Source of the DNA: Paracamarosporium sp. OC-R06-R3
Taxonomy: Eukaryota; Ascomycota; Dothideomycetes; Pleosporales; Didymosphaeriaceae
DNA length: 64,000 nt
NCBI GenBank assembly: GCA_019828545.1
Contig: JACVRA010000144.1
Coordinates: 186,001-250,000 of the forward strand
Direction of reading: 5' to 3'
Shown here: positions 21,699 to 33,060 of the stretch, one piece after another
Layout: every line of letters starts with the position of its first letter
Position numbering within the stretch: the first letter of the stretch is position 1
Translations under genes and position numbers: made by a program
The notes under the pieces: generated by a model
The model's database searches: none
What the model was told of the DNA's origin: nothing
The model's input: only the letters and a program-made list of their open reading frames with translations

Positions 21699-24309
21699 AT
21701 GGTGCAGCTCGAGGTCGTTCCCACAAACTTCCAGCGCGTGTCAAATGATGATGACAATGCTCCGAGCGTATCTCTTCAGTCGACTAAAAACGGCCCTTCA
21801 TTTGACTTCTCTTTCGAAGCGCTTAAGCCGGGGTTATTTCGAACAACCTTTACGTCCAAAGAGCACCGCCTACCCCCTCATCGAGCGGCACCGGTTCCGA
21901 GCCGCAAGCTAGATAATGATAAGGTCACAATTTCACATGGTGACAATGTGAGCACTCTTCGGGTAGACAATGTCACAGCGAAAGTAGACTGGAGCAGTGG
22001 ACCGCCTCTGGTCTCGATCACACTCCCAAACCAGAACGCCCCCATCTACACAGACCTTCCCAACCGCTCCTACGTGGCTGATGGACCAGGAATCGCACAT
22101 TACACGCGCTACAACCACAAGACGCTACATCTTGGGCTGGGCGAAAAGCCAGCGCCAATGGATCTTTCCAACCGACATTTCGTGCTCTCGGCAACAGACA
22201 GCTTTGGATACGACGTCCATCGTACCGATCCGATGTACAAGCATATCCCGCTTCTCATAAACCCAACGCCCAGTGGATGCGTCGCAACCTTCTCCACCTC
22301 CCACGCACGCGGCTACTATTCAGTCGGTTCAGAGATGGACGGCATGTGGGGACGTTTCAAGGTGTATCGTCAGGAATACGGTGGTCTGGAACAGTACATA
22401 ATCACTGGAAACACACTGAAGGACATCGTGACTATATACGCCGATCTAGTTGGCTACCCGTTGCTTGTCCCAAGATGGGCATTCGGCTATCTCGCCGGCG
22501 GCATGAAATACTCCATGTTGGATGAGCCACGCGCATGCGACGCGCTGATGGACTTCGCTGACAAACTCAAAAAGCATGATATCCCGTGTTCAGGCTTCCA
22601 GATGTCTTCGGGCTACACTGTTGCAGAAACGGAGCCCAAGACGCGCAACGTGTTCACCTGGAACTACCACCGGTTTCCGGACCCGAAGGGCTTCCTTGAC
22701 GCATACCATAAAGAAGGCATCCGACTTATCGCCAACATCAAGCCTTATGTTTTGGCGAACCACCCGGAGTACGAGAAGCTGAAGAAGGCCGGTGCGCTCT
22801 TTACAGACTCGCTGACCATGGCTTCGGCTGAAGCTCGCCTTTGGAGCGCTGGCGGCGGTGAGTCTGGCATCGGCGGCCACATCGACTTTACTTCTGAGGC
22901 GGGATACCGCTGGTGGTACGAAGGCGTGCGAGAACTTCGAAAACTCGGTATCGACTGTATGTGGAACGATAACAACGAGTACACTATCCCGCATGACAAG
23001 TGGCAGTGTGCGCTCACGGAGCCGAACCTAAAGCAAGAGGCAGGGCAGGATTATGGGAAGGACGTCGGCTTCTGGGGCCGTGCGTTGAATACAGAATTGA
23101 TGGGCAAGAGCTCGCATGATGCGTGCTTGGAGGTGTACCCTGATGAGCGACCGTTTGTGTTGACGAGGAGTGCAACGGCGGGGACTTTGAGGTATTGTGC
23201 TAGTTCGTGGAGTGGCGATAATACGACAAGTTGGGATGGTATGAGGGGTGCGAATGCCTTATCGCTCACGGCGGGAATGTGCTTGATGCAGGTAAGCAGT
23301 GCCTCACCATGGACCCGAGTTCAGGATCTATACTAAACGTTGGTAGTGCTACGGTCACGATATCGGTGGCTTCGAAGGCCCGCAGCCTAGCCCTGAACTT
23401 CTCGTCCGCTGGTGCCAACAAGGCATCTATTCCTCGCGCTTCGCCATTAATTGCTTCAAGACATCACCCGAAAATAACTCAGTTGGAGATGTCATCGAAC
23501 CCTGGATGTACGACGAGACGACGCCACTTGTTCGCGACATTATAAAGCGCCGCTATGAGCTCATACCCTACCTTTATTCACTTGCCCTCGAATCGCATAC
23601 CACCGCCACGCCACCTCAGCGCTGGACCGGATGGGGCTTCGAGCAAGACCCAGAAGTCTGGCAGAATAAGCTGCTTACGGATGGCGAGACGCAGTACTTC
23701 CTTGGTGACGCACTACTTGTGGGCGGTGTATTCGAGGTGAAGCAGGAAATTGGAAAGGTGTATTTGCCCAAAGACCCAGCAAACCCAGATCTACAATTCC
23801 TCAATGTGAACGCGGCTCAAAACTACTACGATGCCGGACAATGGATCGAGGTGCCTGCAAAGTGGCAGGAAGAAGGCATACCAGTGCTTGCTAGAGTAGG
23901 CAGCGCGATCCCAGTTGGAAAATCAGTTCAAGTCCGTTCTCTTGGAGATAAGGAGAACGTCGCAAATCTACCAGAGGACGATTACCGCGCTATTGAGATC
24001 TTCCCGCCGAAAGGTTCATCGCATGGCAAAGAATTCGTGTCCAACTGGTTCGAGGATGATGGGGTGTCGCCGCCGCCTGTCAGGGTCTCGATCTTCGAGG
24101 TCAAATATACCAGCGAGGGAGACAAAGTGTATGTGAGCTTCAGCGAACAATTACAAGAAGGGTTTGATCCGGCGTGGAAGGCACTAGAGGTTATCCTTCC
24201 GAAGGGTGATAAGAGAGCAGTAATATTCAATGGAAAGGAGGCGGACAGTTTGAAGATGGATGATAAGGGACGTAAGCACTTCCGTGGCGAAAGCGTGAGA
24301 AGAGTTTGA
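21699..24309 (+). CDS. Glycoside hydrolase family 31 alpha-glycosidase, apparently intracellular
   Basis: Exons 21699-23291 and 23347-24309 (55-bp intron, phase 0) give 851 residues. It starts MVQLEVVPTNF with no signal peptide. The N-terminal beta-sandwich leads to the (beta/alpha)8 barrel: PLLVPRWAFGYLAGGMKYS, the catalytic nucleophile in CMWNDNNEYTIP (D424) and the acid/base region ASSWSGDNTTSWDGM (D507). After the intron comes CYGHDIGGFEGPQPSPELLVRWCQQGIYSSRFAINC, a strong GH31 block, then C-terminal beta domains. Retaining GH31 enzymes cleave alpha-glucosides or alpha-xylosides; WNDNNE instead of the usual W-x-DMNE leaves substrate specificity open. The absent signal peptide suggests use on imported or internal alpha-glycosides. 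It shares a promoter region with the transporter, a possible uptake-hydrolysis pair. Confidence 0.88.
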
Positions 24310-27283
24310 TGAGCATGACTTGATGAAAGCAGCGATAGGGTCCGCATAGTATTGGCGTCCACCTTGCTTGTAGATAAACTTTTGCATCCTACTTTAGAAA
24401 GAAGCAAGTCTAGACAATGAATGGTGAAACATGTAGTAAGAGAGAGTGTCGGCGAGACTTAGTTCGGCACTGATGCTGTATCGAGGCGGAAATGGTATGC
24501 AACATCTTTAAGCGATGGTTCCTGTCTAGACAGCGGGACGGCCCGAAGACTAAGCAAGTATGAATGGGATGATGCTTGTTCAACGCAGCGGCTTTTGATA
24601 CCAATGTTGGCTTTATGATTTTTTATGTTTTCTCGCGGGGTTTTTCGAGAGGTGATGCGATTATTGGAGAAGTTAGATTGGGAGGAACATCAACTTGGCT
24701 TCAGGAACTCCCACAATGCACAAAAGGTATGAGTTGGGACAATATAGCCGAGTCTGGACTGTAAACAGTCACATTGTACTCGCTTTTTGATCGGCAAATC
24801 AGGATGAAGCGACATGATCCTGTTCGTGGCTAGATGAACTGACAGGCGTGCAACTGATTGAAGATGGCCGACGGAAGCTCAAACATTCCAGACCTCGCGG
24901 TTCATTGCAGACGTCAGGAATCCATCCTGCACGTGTACCTCACTGCCATAGAACCCACATAACTTGCTGTATTGGAGGTATTGGGTCCGGGAGTTTCATA
25001 TAGCGATGTTAAGATGCCGTCGGAAAATTCATGCAGGATGAGCCTGAGCTGAGACAAGACTAGCGTACTGCAAGAGATGTGACGAAACCTTGGTCGAGTG
25101 CAGTGAGTGAGACCGCGCAAGGGAAACCTCGTACACCGATCATCAACCGATCACCAGTACCCCGCTGCAACCCCAGGAAGAATCGGAGTGTTCGGCGTGC
25201 TTAGGTTCTAAGCGAGCCATGTTCTCCGGCACGGAGGGAAAGTTACGGTGACCCAGAATTAATTGTAGATTGTGCCTGTTCGTTTTTTAAGTGTTGTACT
25301 TCGCTATGAAACTCGAATTTGCTTAGCGAAGCGACCACAACAGAAGCTCGGATGCAGCCACCATGCAAGTACCGAATACAGTAATCGAGACTTGATTAAT
25401 GTTTCCCTGAGAGAGTGTGAGTAAGATTGATTCATTTGCCGTATTATGGAGGGGCTGTTGTGTAATGGTGGGGAGGGCGTCTGGGGATATTTGAAGGGCT
25501 GATTGGATGATAGGGTTTGCCAGCCATTCTCCATATTCACCAAACGAGCCACACGATCAACATTGTGATTTTGAGGGAGTGCTGAAGCGCAACCAGAAGA
25601 AGCTGCAATGACTCGAAAACGCAACTGCTGCTCTCTGTCGGGCATATTTGGTTGGCTCCGGACTCACAAGCTACCATAAGACGGGGCATTTCAAGAATAC
25701 CGGTTGGTGCGCAAAAAGGTGGTGCATGAACGACACTGACGTGGCATGACGCAGAAGCGTGCAGATTTGTGCGCTGTTCTGGATGCGAACCTGAGGGGCC
25801 AGTGGTATGCTACGATGGCTGGAGGGTGCTTGTGCAATGAGTTGAAGAGGCGTTGCTTCACTTTTTGGGCGCCGATGGGTCGGTGTAGAGACGGCGGGTG
25901 ACGAGGTTGGGAAGCTGGCGAGCGGTGAGGTTGTCTGGAACGGGCTCCGGATACAAGAAGTCCCGGCCACAGATGAAGGCGATGCTGCATCAGTGTACCA
26001 GACAATCGTCTTGGTCTCTGTGTTCGTCCCACAGAGCCCGAAAGGGAGCCGTTTCAGACTGGCGTGCAGCGCGGCACCGGAGGTGGTGAGCGCGAGGTGG
26101 GGCTCATGTAGGTAACTCGTATGTACTCGTCCAAAAGCGGGAGCAGCCCTGCGTGAGCTGCCAGTAGGCGGCGCGGGACTAATGTACGAGACAGGAGAGC
26201 GCGGCAGTGCGGTGCCATTGTGCGTTTATGTGCTAGAAGCTAGAAGGCAGAGGCAGAGGCAGCGGACGAGGGGGACGAGGATGGGATTGCAGAGGACGGC
26301 GAGGTCGCAGCGGGTGGAGAAGGTGGAGAGGCGCTGAGCAGGAAGTGACGAGGGCGTGTCAGACTGGCTGCTCACCGTAAGTGGCAGCGACGACCAGGGC
26401 GGTATTGGTCCCGCCTGCCCCGTCTGATATGATATGGCAGTTGCTCGCAACGCAGCGCCCAATGCGAATCGCCCTTGACCGCCGGCCGCGCGACGAAAAG
26501 CTGCGCTGGCGGCCTCTGCGGCCGTGACTCCTCGCAGTACCTCGTACGCCTCGTACACACGGCTGCCCCCCGCTGTGTAACGCGCCTCTCCATCAGCCTC
26601 CTTTCGAGTGTTGGGCGCGCCTGTGTGCCGACCGTCTACCTCTGCCTCCGCCTGCTGATTGGCTGCAGCGGCCCAACCACAGCGCAAGAGCCCATCCATC
26701 TCACCCTCCGACGGACTCGCTCGCGCTGTCGTTCGAGTCCGCTGCCGTGCTTCTTCTCCTTCAGCCCTCCCGCGTGCGCCCTCCCGAGCGTCACCCACAG
26801 CAGCCTGCTCCCTGCCGCGTCCTGTCGTTCGCAGGCCCAGCTCAGGCCCCAGCCCCGGCCTGCGTGGTCTTGACGCCCAAGCAATATTATTAGGTCGACA
26901 AAGCCTGCTTGTTTATCGACTCATCCAAGCCCCGGCCACACGGCGGATCGAGCGTGCGCAGAAGCTCGCTCCCGAGGCGTTGCGCAGAAGCAGCAGGAAC
27001 CGCCAATGTTGATAGGCGGTCCGCTGTGAAGGACCTCTCATGGATGCAGGAAGCCAAAGCCACAGTTACACACGTCGACTCCACGGCATGAGTCCCGCGA
27101 CCCGATAGCCCCGTCCATCGCATCTAGGATCCTTCCCACAGCGGGACGCGCCCGCGACATCGACAATTGCTTTTTCCTGCGTCAATTCTCCGCACGCGGA
27201 ACGTGAAGGCTGGGGGCAAAGGCCCGAGAGGATAAAGGCTGCGGAGTGGTACATTCCGCGCCTGTGCAACCACTGTTGCCAAC
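24310..27283. other. Long gene-poor region upstream of kinase-like gene
   Basis: Almost 3 kb. The left part (24310-26050) has average composition and only short frames. The right part (about 26400-27280) is strikingly GC- and CpG-rich with overlapping open frames on both strands (for example 26226-26798 minus, 26475-26873 plus), none with recognisable content. I read it as promoter and 5' UTR of the downstream gene. No repeat or RNA gene identified. Confidence 0.45.
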
Positions 27284-30200
27284 ATGCCCAGTTTCCTTGC
27301 GCCTGACAATGGCGAGTCGAGCAGAAGCCGGAGCAGGCAGAGGGCGAGGACTGAGGTGGGAGAGCACAGAAGCGTCTGGGATCGATTGAGCTTTCAGAAG
27401 ATCGGAAGCTGGCTGAAGAGGGAGGAGGAGCCACCGTCGCCGACTGTGGAGGCTGTACAGCCAGAAGATGCTAAGGAGAACGGGAGGCCACACTCCAGCG
27501 GAGAGCATGCGACAAGACATGGCGGCCTGCTGCACCGACGATCGAGCAGGAAGGTCGTCCCTGGGTTGCCCAGGCCACTCACTTTCAAGAGAATGAACAG
27601 CGAGAAGAGAGAGAAGCTGCTCGAGGTCCCCGTGTCTCCTGACCAGAAGCGAGCCGCTTCCGCTGACCGACGAGCATCGAGTGGCCTGCAACGACAACTT
27701 TCGCCGCCTCCCGTGGCCCCTCCTTCCATGTCCGCCCCCGACGTGCTCAGCCCACACAATAGCGAACCCGAGCAGAAGCCCCAGTCCACAATAGGCGGTG
27801 ATCCGGACTCAAATATTCCGGCTGGATCAAGACAGGTTGATTATGGTCTGGAGGAAAGCATAGATTATCTGTCTGCAGAAGTGCCGCCTCCGCTCTCCAT
27901 CGCCGGTGACTCATACTTGGAAAGAGATTCGCAACGGTCAACATCAGACGTTGACGACTTGCAGCTACAAGAGGAGCTAGAAGCAAAATGGATACTCAAC
28001 CTCAGCATGCACTTTCGCGACTTGTCTGACCGTGAGAAGTTCTTCATCACGTTCGCTGAAGAGCCCAACAAGTGGAGGAGAGTCACCGTTTCGTGCGACT
28101 ATCGCGAGCTTGAGCCTGAGTCGCTCGAAGCCGACCTGAAAAGTTTGCACTACCAACGAGATAAGAGCGCAAGGATATACGAAGCAATTCGTGACTCGCT
28201 GCCAGACATTCAATTTTATGAGACAGTCACTAATCTCAAACTGCAGACCGCAGATGGTCGCCTTCACGTCCATGTCACCGAAGACGTCAACGAGATCATA
28301 CCATACCCCTCTCTGTCCGCTTTAGACCATCTTGATTGCAAGCGATTCCGAGAAAGCGCAGTCTGCTTTGACTCACATATTTCTGGTTTCGTGTACAAAG
28401 TCTCTGTGGGCAACAAAATGTATATCAAGAAGGAAATTCCCGGTCCAGATGCTGTTGAAGAGTTTCTCTACGAAATTAACGCCCTGTGCAGCCTGGCCGA
28501 TTCCAAGTCGGTGATCAAGTTCGAAGGCATCATCATAGACGAAAAGAGCGAGCTCATCAAGGGACTACTCATTAGCTATGCGGAACAAGGTGCACTTGTT
28601 GACCTAGTATATGATTTCAAGAATTCTGATCAATTGAGCTGGGAGCGGCGTGAAAGATGGGCCAAACAGATCGTCGAAGGCCTATCCGAAATCCACGAAG
28701 CCAGCTTTGTTCAAGGCGACTTCACCCTCTCCAACATCGTTATCGATAACGACGACAATGCAAAAATCATTGATATCAATCGACGGGGTTGTCCTGTTGG
28801 TTGGGAACCCCCAGAGCTTGCTCGGCTTATTGAGAGCGGCCAGCGCATTTCCATCTATATTGGTGTAAAATCTGATCTGTTTCAGCTTGGCATGGTCTTG
28901 TGGGCTCTTGCAGCACAGGAAGATGAGCCCGAACGTCAAGAAAGGCCGCTGGTCAGAACATTGAACAGATACAGCACGGTGCCTAGGTATTTCAAAGACA
29001 TCGTAAGAGATTGCTTAAGCGATAAGCCTCAGCACCGGCCTTCTGCAAGGGACATCCTTCAGAGATTTCCCGGCAGGGATGCGGAGCACAGTTCGACTGT
29101 CATGGATGGTTCGCGACGAAGCATCTCTCCGCATAGGCGCGCCAAACAGTACATTGACCCTGCCACAGCTGTCAACCTAGACGACATCTCCACAGCGCGC
29201 CGCCATTCGCAATCTCATTCTTCTTTCTCGCACGTCAACGTGCCATCTACGGAATACATTGGATCATCCGAATCTTACATCTTGCCAAACCCCGCCGAAG
29301 TTCGCGGTCGATCCCCGAATATGCCGCGAAGTGACAGCCGAAATCGGCGTTCGGATTATTCGCCCTACGCTGCCCCGCGCTCCATCATGTCACTCGATGA
29401 CTCCGAGCTGGAAAACGAACTAGCCAGTCTGCCTGCTAGCCGAGAAACAAGATGGGAGCAGGTTTATGTCGATGGCGACACAAAGCTGGTGCAAAGAGGC
29501 TGCGCGGAGATTGATGTGCAAGACTTCGCAATTCAGGAGCCCAAAGATGTATGCATCACCACACCACCAGGCGAGCTTGACAACTCTTTAATCGCCAGCA
29601 AGCACTCGGATGAGACTTCGCTTTCTCTGACTACTGTTGCCGAGATGCCAACATTTGAATCTCAACATTCAGCACAGCACGCGGGAACAAGGGACGGGGG
29701 TCACAGGAGAAGCGTTGAGAACAAGGTCTCATTTAGTGATCGCGTCCATCAACTTGCTGACCTGTCCATACCTAACGAGCACGCCACGCAGATACCTAAT
29801 CCTGCTGCTCTGACTGACCTTGAGAACGAAGTAGCATTTGATTCATCAATCGCCTCTTCCGCAGCTCCCTCTCGCGTCGGTACAGGCTTGTCCGAAATTT
29901 TCTCAAGACCTACACACCAGGATTCAGGGTTCAGCGAGCCAATAATGGAGCGTTTTAGCTACGACAATGAGCGTGTGAGGCACAGTCTAGAGGAAAGCAA
30001 AATCAATATCAAGCTTCCACATTATGAAGAACAACGCGTTGACGGGCGACTATGGGACGAGAAAGACGTTCCAATAGGCAACGGCGTTAGAGGCGAGCAG
30101 CTTGTCATTAAAGCGGATCCATTACCCTTGCCCCAGACGGCTTCAACACATCGAAACTTTGTTATGGAAGACGAAGCGAAACACAAGCCGCTGGAAGAGA

Positions 30201-30406
30201 AGATGTCAGATAATACGACTAGACCACCCGGGATCCTTATTCCAGAGTTCCATCACGCTACCCCGAAAGTCGTAGGAGCAAGCCCACCCATATATACGCC
30301 CGCCTCGTCACGTCGCGCAGCTCCAGCAGAGCCTTTAGCTTGCTCGTACACATCCACCTCATCAACATCGAGATCTATCTCTTCTTTCGAAACCCCAAAA
30401 TTCTAA
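27284..30406 (+). CDS. Protein kinase-like protein with variant DFG motif
   Basis: Single open frame of 1040 residues. Residues 1-230 are Ser/Arg/Pro-rich and probably disordered. A small conserved region (about 225-340, WILNLSMHFRDLSDREKFFITFAEEPNKWRRVTVS) precedes a kinase-like fold at about 365-605. The catalytic elements are mostly retained but altered: lysines in MYIKKEI (K382/K383), catalytic-loop D479 in VQGDFTLSNIVID (QGD for HRD, Asn kept), and D497 in IIDINRRG (DIN for DFG). VGWEPPELARLI resembles the APE segment and SDLFQLGMVLWALA the F-helix. The rest (610-1040) is Ser-rich tail. Phosphotransfer ability is uncertain; a scaffold role is possible. Similar architectures occur widely in Pezizomycotina without assigned function, as far as I recall. 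Confidence 0.8.
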   Translation: MPSFLAPDNGESSRSRSRQRARTEVGEHRSVWDRLSFQKIGSWLKREEEPPSPTVEAVQPEDAKENGRPHSSGEHATRHGGLLHRRSSRKVVPGLPRPLTFKRMNSEKREKLLEVPVSPDQKRAASADRRASSGLQRQLSPPPVAPPSMSAPDVLSPHNSEPEQKPQSTIGGDPDSNIPAGSRQVDYGLEESIDYLSAEVPPPLSIAGDSYLERDSQRSTSDVDDLQLQEELEAKWILNLSMHFRDLSDREKFFITFAEEPNKWRRVTVSCDYRELEPESLEADLKSLHYQRDKSARIYEAIRDSLPDIQFYETVTNLKLQTADGRLHVHVTEDVNEIIPYPSLSALDHLDCKRFRESAVCFDSHISGFVYKVSVGNKMYIKKEIPGPDAVEEFLYEINALCSLADSKSVIKFEGIIIDEKSELIKGLLISYAEQGALVDLVYDFKNSDQLSWERRERWAKQIVEGLSEIHEASFVQGDFTLSNIVIDNDDNAKIIDINRRGCPVGWEPPELARLIESGQRISIYIGVKSDLFQLGMVLWALAAQEDEPERQERPLVRTLNRYSTVPRYFKDIVRDCLSDKPQHRPSARDILQRFPGRDAEHSSTVMDGSRRSISPHRRAKQYIDPATAVNLDDISTARRHSQSHSSFSHVNVPSTEYIGSSESYILPNPAEVRGRSPNMPRSDSRNRRSDYSPYAAPRSIMSLDDSELENELASLPASRETRWEQVYVDGDTKLVQRGCAEIDVQDFAIQEPKDVCITTPPGELDNSLIASKHSDETSLSLTTVAEMPTFESQHSAQHAGTRDGGHRRSVENKVSFSDRVHQLADLSIPNEHATQIPNPAALTDLENEVAFDSSIASSAAPSRVGTGLSEIFSRPTHQDSGFSEPIMERFSYDNERVRHSLEESKINIKLPHYEEQRVDGRLWDEKDVPIGNGVRGEQLVIKADPLPLPQTASTHRNFVMEDEAKHKPLEEKMSDNTTRPPGILIPEFHHATPKVVGASPPIYTPASSRRAAPAEPLACSYTSTSSTSRSISSFETPKF

Positions 30407-32313
30407 ATACAACCTGCCACTAACGACATTCTCCTATCTCTCGTCACATCCTCTATACAACTTTTAACTTTACCGTTTCTCCTTCTCTTATAGCGTTCGT
30501 ATCTTCTATCCATGTCATGATCTCCATTGCTTTTGGTTCGTTTGGCATGAGGATGACTGTAAGATTTCCGCAAAAAGACGCATTCTTGGCTTATATAGCT
30601 CCCGGCTCACGCCTTGCTATTTGGTACCTTGGGATGGACGGCATTGGTCTTTTCTTGTTTCCATTTGTTAGCGTTTGGGCATAGGCGTACACATTTCTGG
30701 TAGCGATGGGTCTGGCTTATTTACTTAGGATACCAAACAATTTGTTTTCGGTGTAATTCGCGTTCTTCCAAATGCATCTTCCGGGGCTTCCTAGCCTCGA
30801 GGAGTACCTGTTCCACTTATGACTGGTTCACATGAGGTGACAAGCTGAGCGGCCAATGCTGGTTTGTACTGTCTTTATTCTGGTAAAATGAACCTGAGCG
30901 TTCCGCCTCTCATTCCCCGTCGGAACCCTCACTTCGACATCTACCACCCAGACCTCAACTACCTTGCCTCACACCCTCACCCCGCTCCGTAATCGTACTC
31001 ATCACAGAAACCCCGCGTCGACGCCACTTGCCGCTCCTGCGCCGCGACCTTGGTCTGTGTGTCCTCGTCAGTGCATCATCTTCCCAATTCTGCGTCTTCC
31101 TTTCTCTCCTCGCTTTGGCGATGCTTGGTATGGCATGATTTTGGGGTGAGTGGAGTCACTGACGCTTCTTGCCGGTGGAAAGTGTAAAGTATTATGAAAA
31201 TGAAAATTGCAATTACGAGGGCGAGAGAAAGTTGTAAGACGTTGGCAATTAACATGTGGAGTCGATGTGGGCGTTGATTGGGGTGGTGTGGTGGAGGCGG
31301 TGAGGGAGGAACGGGGCGTAGGCGGCTTGGTGGAGGTGGCGTGAGTGAAAGCTGGTGAGATTGGGAGTGCGTTTTACGGTCATGCTGCGGGATGCGGGTA
31401 AGAAGGCAGGGAGTGTTGAAGCGAGAAGTATTGGGGGCTTAGTTGTTGGGGGTTTGATCGGGGTGTTGAGGGGTGAGCATGGTCTGTGTACATGCGCGTG
31501 TGATTTGTTGCTGCCTGCTGCATGTATTCCGCATATGTTCGTGGTAGCTGTTGCGCAAAACAGTCTGGTATCTGATATTGTGTTATTTGGGGGTGAATTA
31601 CTCGCTTCAGTTACTGGTAGAAAGGGCCATAAAGGTAAGGTGGGTCGATTCTATGCTTTGCCTTGCTTAGTATGTGTGGAGCCGTGAACAACAGTTCGTT
31701 CTTATTTCTGACGCAACAGTATGAAGAAAGAGCTTTTGCTTTTCATTTGTTAGAGAGATTGGCTTTGATGGGCACACACAAATTGTCATTCATTGTCGAC
31801 ACCGATAAAGATGTTTCAGATTGTCGCAACCGACCATAAAGAAGAATCGTCCGTTGCCGCTTCCAGTAAGACAATGGACACTACATCATCCCCACCTCAT
31901 TCCGAGTTTCATATATCAGTGCGATTAACTCTCCAAATATTTAAAGTGTTTCACTTCTTGTACTTAGGATTAACGGTGCGGTTTACGCGTGGAAACAGAG
32001 ATTAACTGGAGAAGCGCCTTCCCCAAATATAACCGTTTGCTGCTTCCATATGTCATTTAGGGTAGCGACTTGAACCCAGCGCTGTTACATAGTATCTTTC
32101 GGTTCTCTTGTCGATTCTCACCCTTGTTTTCTCATCCCACACCTTTCAACACCTCCTACTTTACATAATCCTCAAACTGTACGCATCTGCGCAAGATTCA
32201 CCCCCCAAGTCCACGTCCTAAGGAACAGACCACTTTCAGGAATCCAAAAATATCTGGGTAAGTCTACCTGTCTACGCGCTTTTCTCTCATACTCACAGCG
32301 AAATAGAACCAAG
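30407..32313. other. Intergenic region between kinase-like and secreted-protein genes
   Basis: 1.9 kb. A pyrimidine-rich 3' flank follows the kinase-like gene. Frames at 30964-31149 and 31355-31687 lack domains, signal peptides or splice partners. A likely 5' UTR intron of the next gene is at 32258-32298 (GTAAGT...CACAG, 41 bp). Confidence 0.45.
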
Positions 32314-32712
32314 ATGAAACTCTCAATCCTGTTGCTCTTCCTCCTCAACCTCGCCTTTTCCTCCGCTCTACCCGAACCCAAGACCGATGCCTCCATCGTC
32401 CTAGTCCCGCGCCAAAATGACGGGGCCAAGGGTTGCGGCATCGCGACCAACTCGCAGGTGACTTTCTCCTACACGCTCGTCGGCGACGCCTTCTGTCGGG
32501 ACCTGCACGCCAACGGCGACGAAGTCAAATCATATACCGTAGCTGACGGTTGTATTTGCTTGTTCTACGCCAACAACCAGTGCAGCAAGAAGCCGACTGA
32601 GCAGTGGACTGGTTGGGTGTTTGGACCCGCTCATGGCGACTTCACGAAAAAGGGGACGACGCATTATCTGTGTGGTGAGGGGGTGAATCCGTTCAAGCCA
32701 CCAAGGATTTAG
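32314..32712 (+). CDS. Small secreted cysteine-rich protein (candidate effector)
   Basis: 132 residues, no coding intron. A clear signal peptide MKLSILLLFLLNLAFSSA (cleavage about 18-19) is followed by a short pro-segment ending in VPRQ, a pattern common in processed fungal secreted proteins. The mature part has six cysteines (GCG, FCR, CIC, QCS, LCG), an even number compatible with three disulfides, and aromatic residues around WTGWVFGPAHGDF. No family is recognised. Small size, secretion and cysteine content are typical of fungal effectors or cell-surface antimicrobial proteins, but that is inference. It lies alone between long intergenic stretches and is convergent with RecQ. Confidence 0.75.
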   Translation: MKLSILLLFLLNLAFSSALPEPKTDASIVLVPRQNDGAKGCGIATNSQVTFSYTLVGDAFCRDLHANGDEVKSYTVADGCICLFYANNQCSKKPTEQWTGWVFGPAHGDFTKKGTTHYLCGEGVNPFKPPRI

Positions 32713-33060
32713 GCGGTGTGGGTACTTGTGCATTGTTCCCCTACATGCATTGTCGGTGTTGCTGAAAGCTTTGTTATACGCATGGGACTGATTGAATCGT
32801 GTATTACGCGTCTAGCTTGCGCAGCTATTGAGACACGGAACATAGATAGCTCGACATGATCATGTACATTAACAGATAATCATGTTATTTCAGTTGACTT
32901 GAAGGGTCAGAAACTTCACGAAGGAGCCTCATGAGTCCTCGAACTGAACCTGAGATAGTAGCATTTATAAGCAAACCAGCCATACAATTACGTCACCCCA
33001 GAACTCCACCAGTCCAGACAACAATCATATCACAACATGCAGGCCGCGATGCAAGCTGGC
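32713..33060. other. Convergent intergenic region
   Basis: 348 bp of 3' flanking sequence between the secreted-protein gene and the RecQ gene. Nothing else seen. Confidence 0.5.

Noticed and set aside
26226..26884. Overlapping frames on both strands (190 and 132 codons)
   Set aside because: GC-rich region open in several frames, no recognisable domain, splice partner or start context.
31355..31687. 110-codon frame with several cysteines
   Set aside because: No signal peptide, and composition looks like random intergenic translation.
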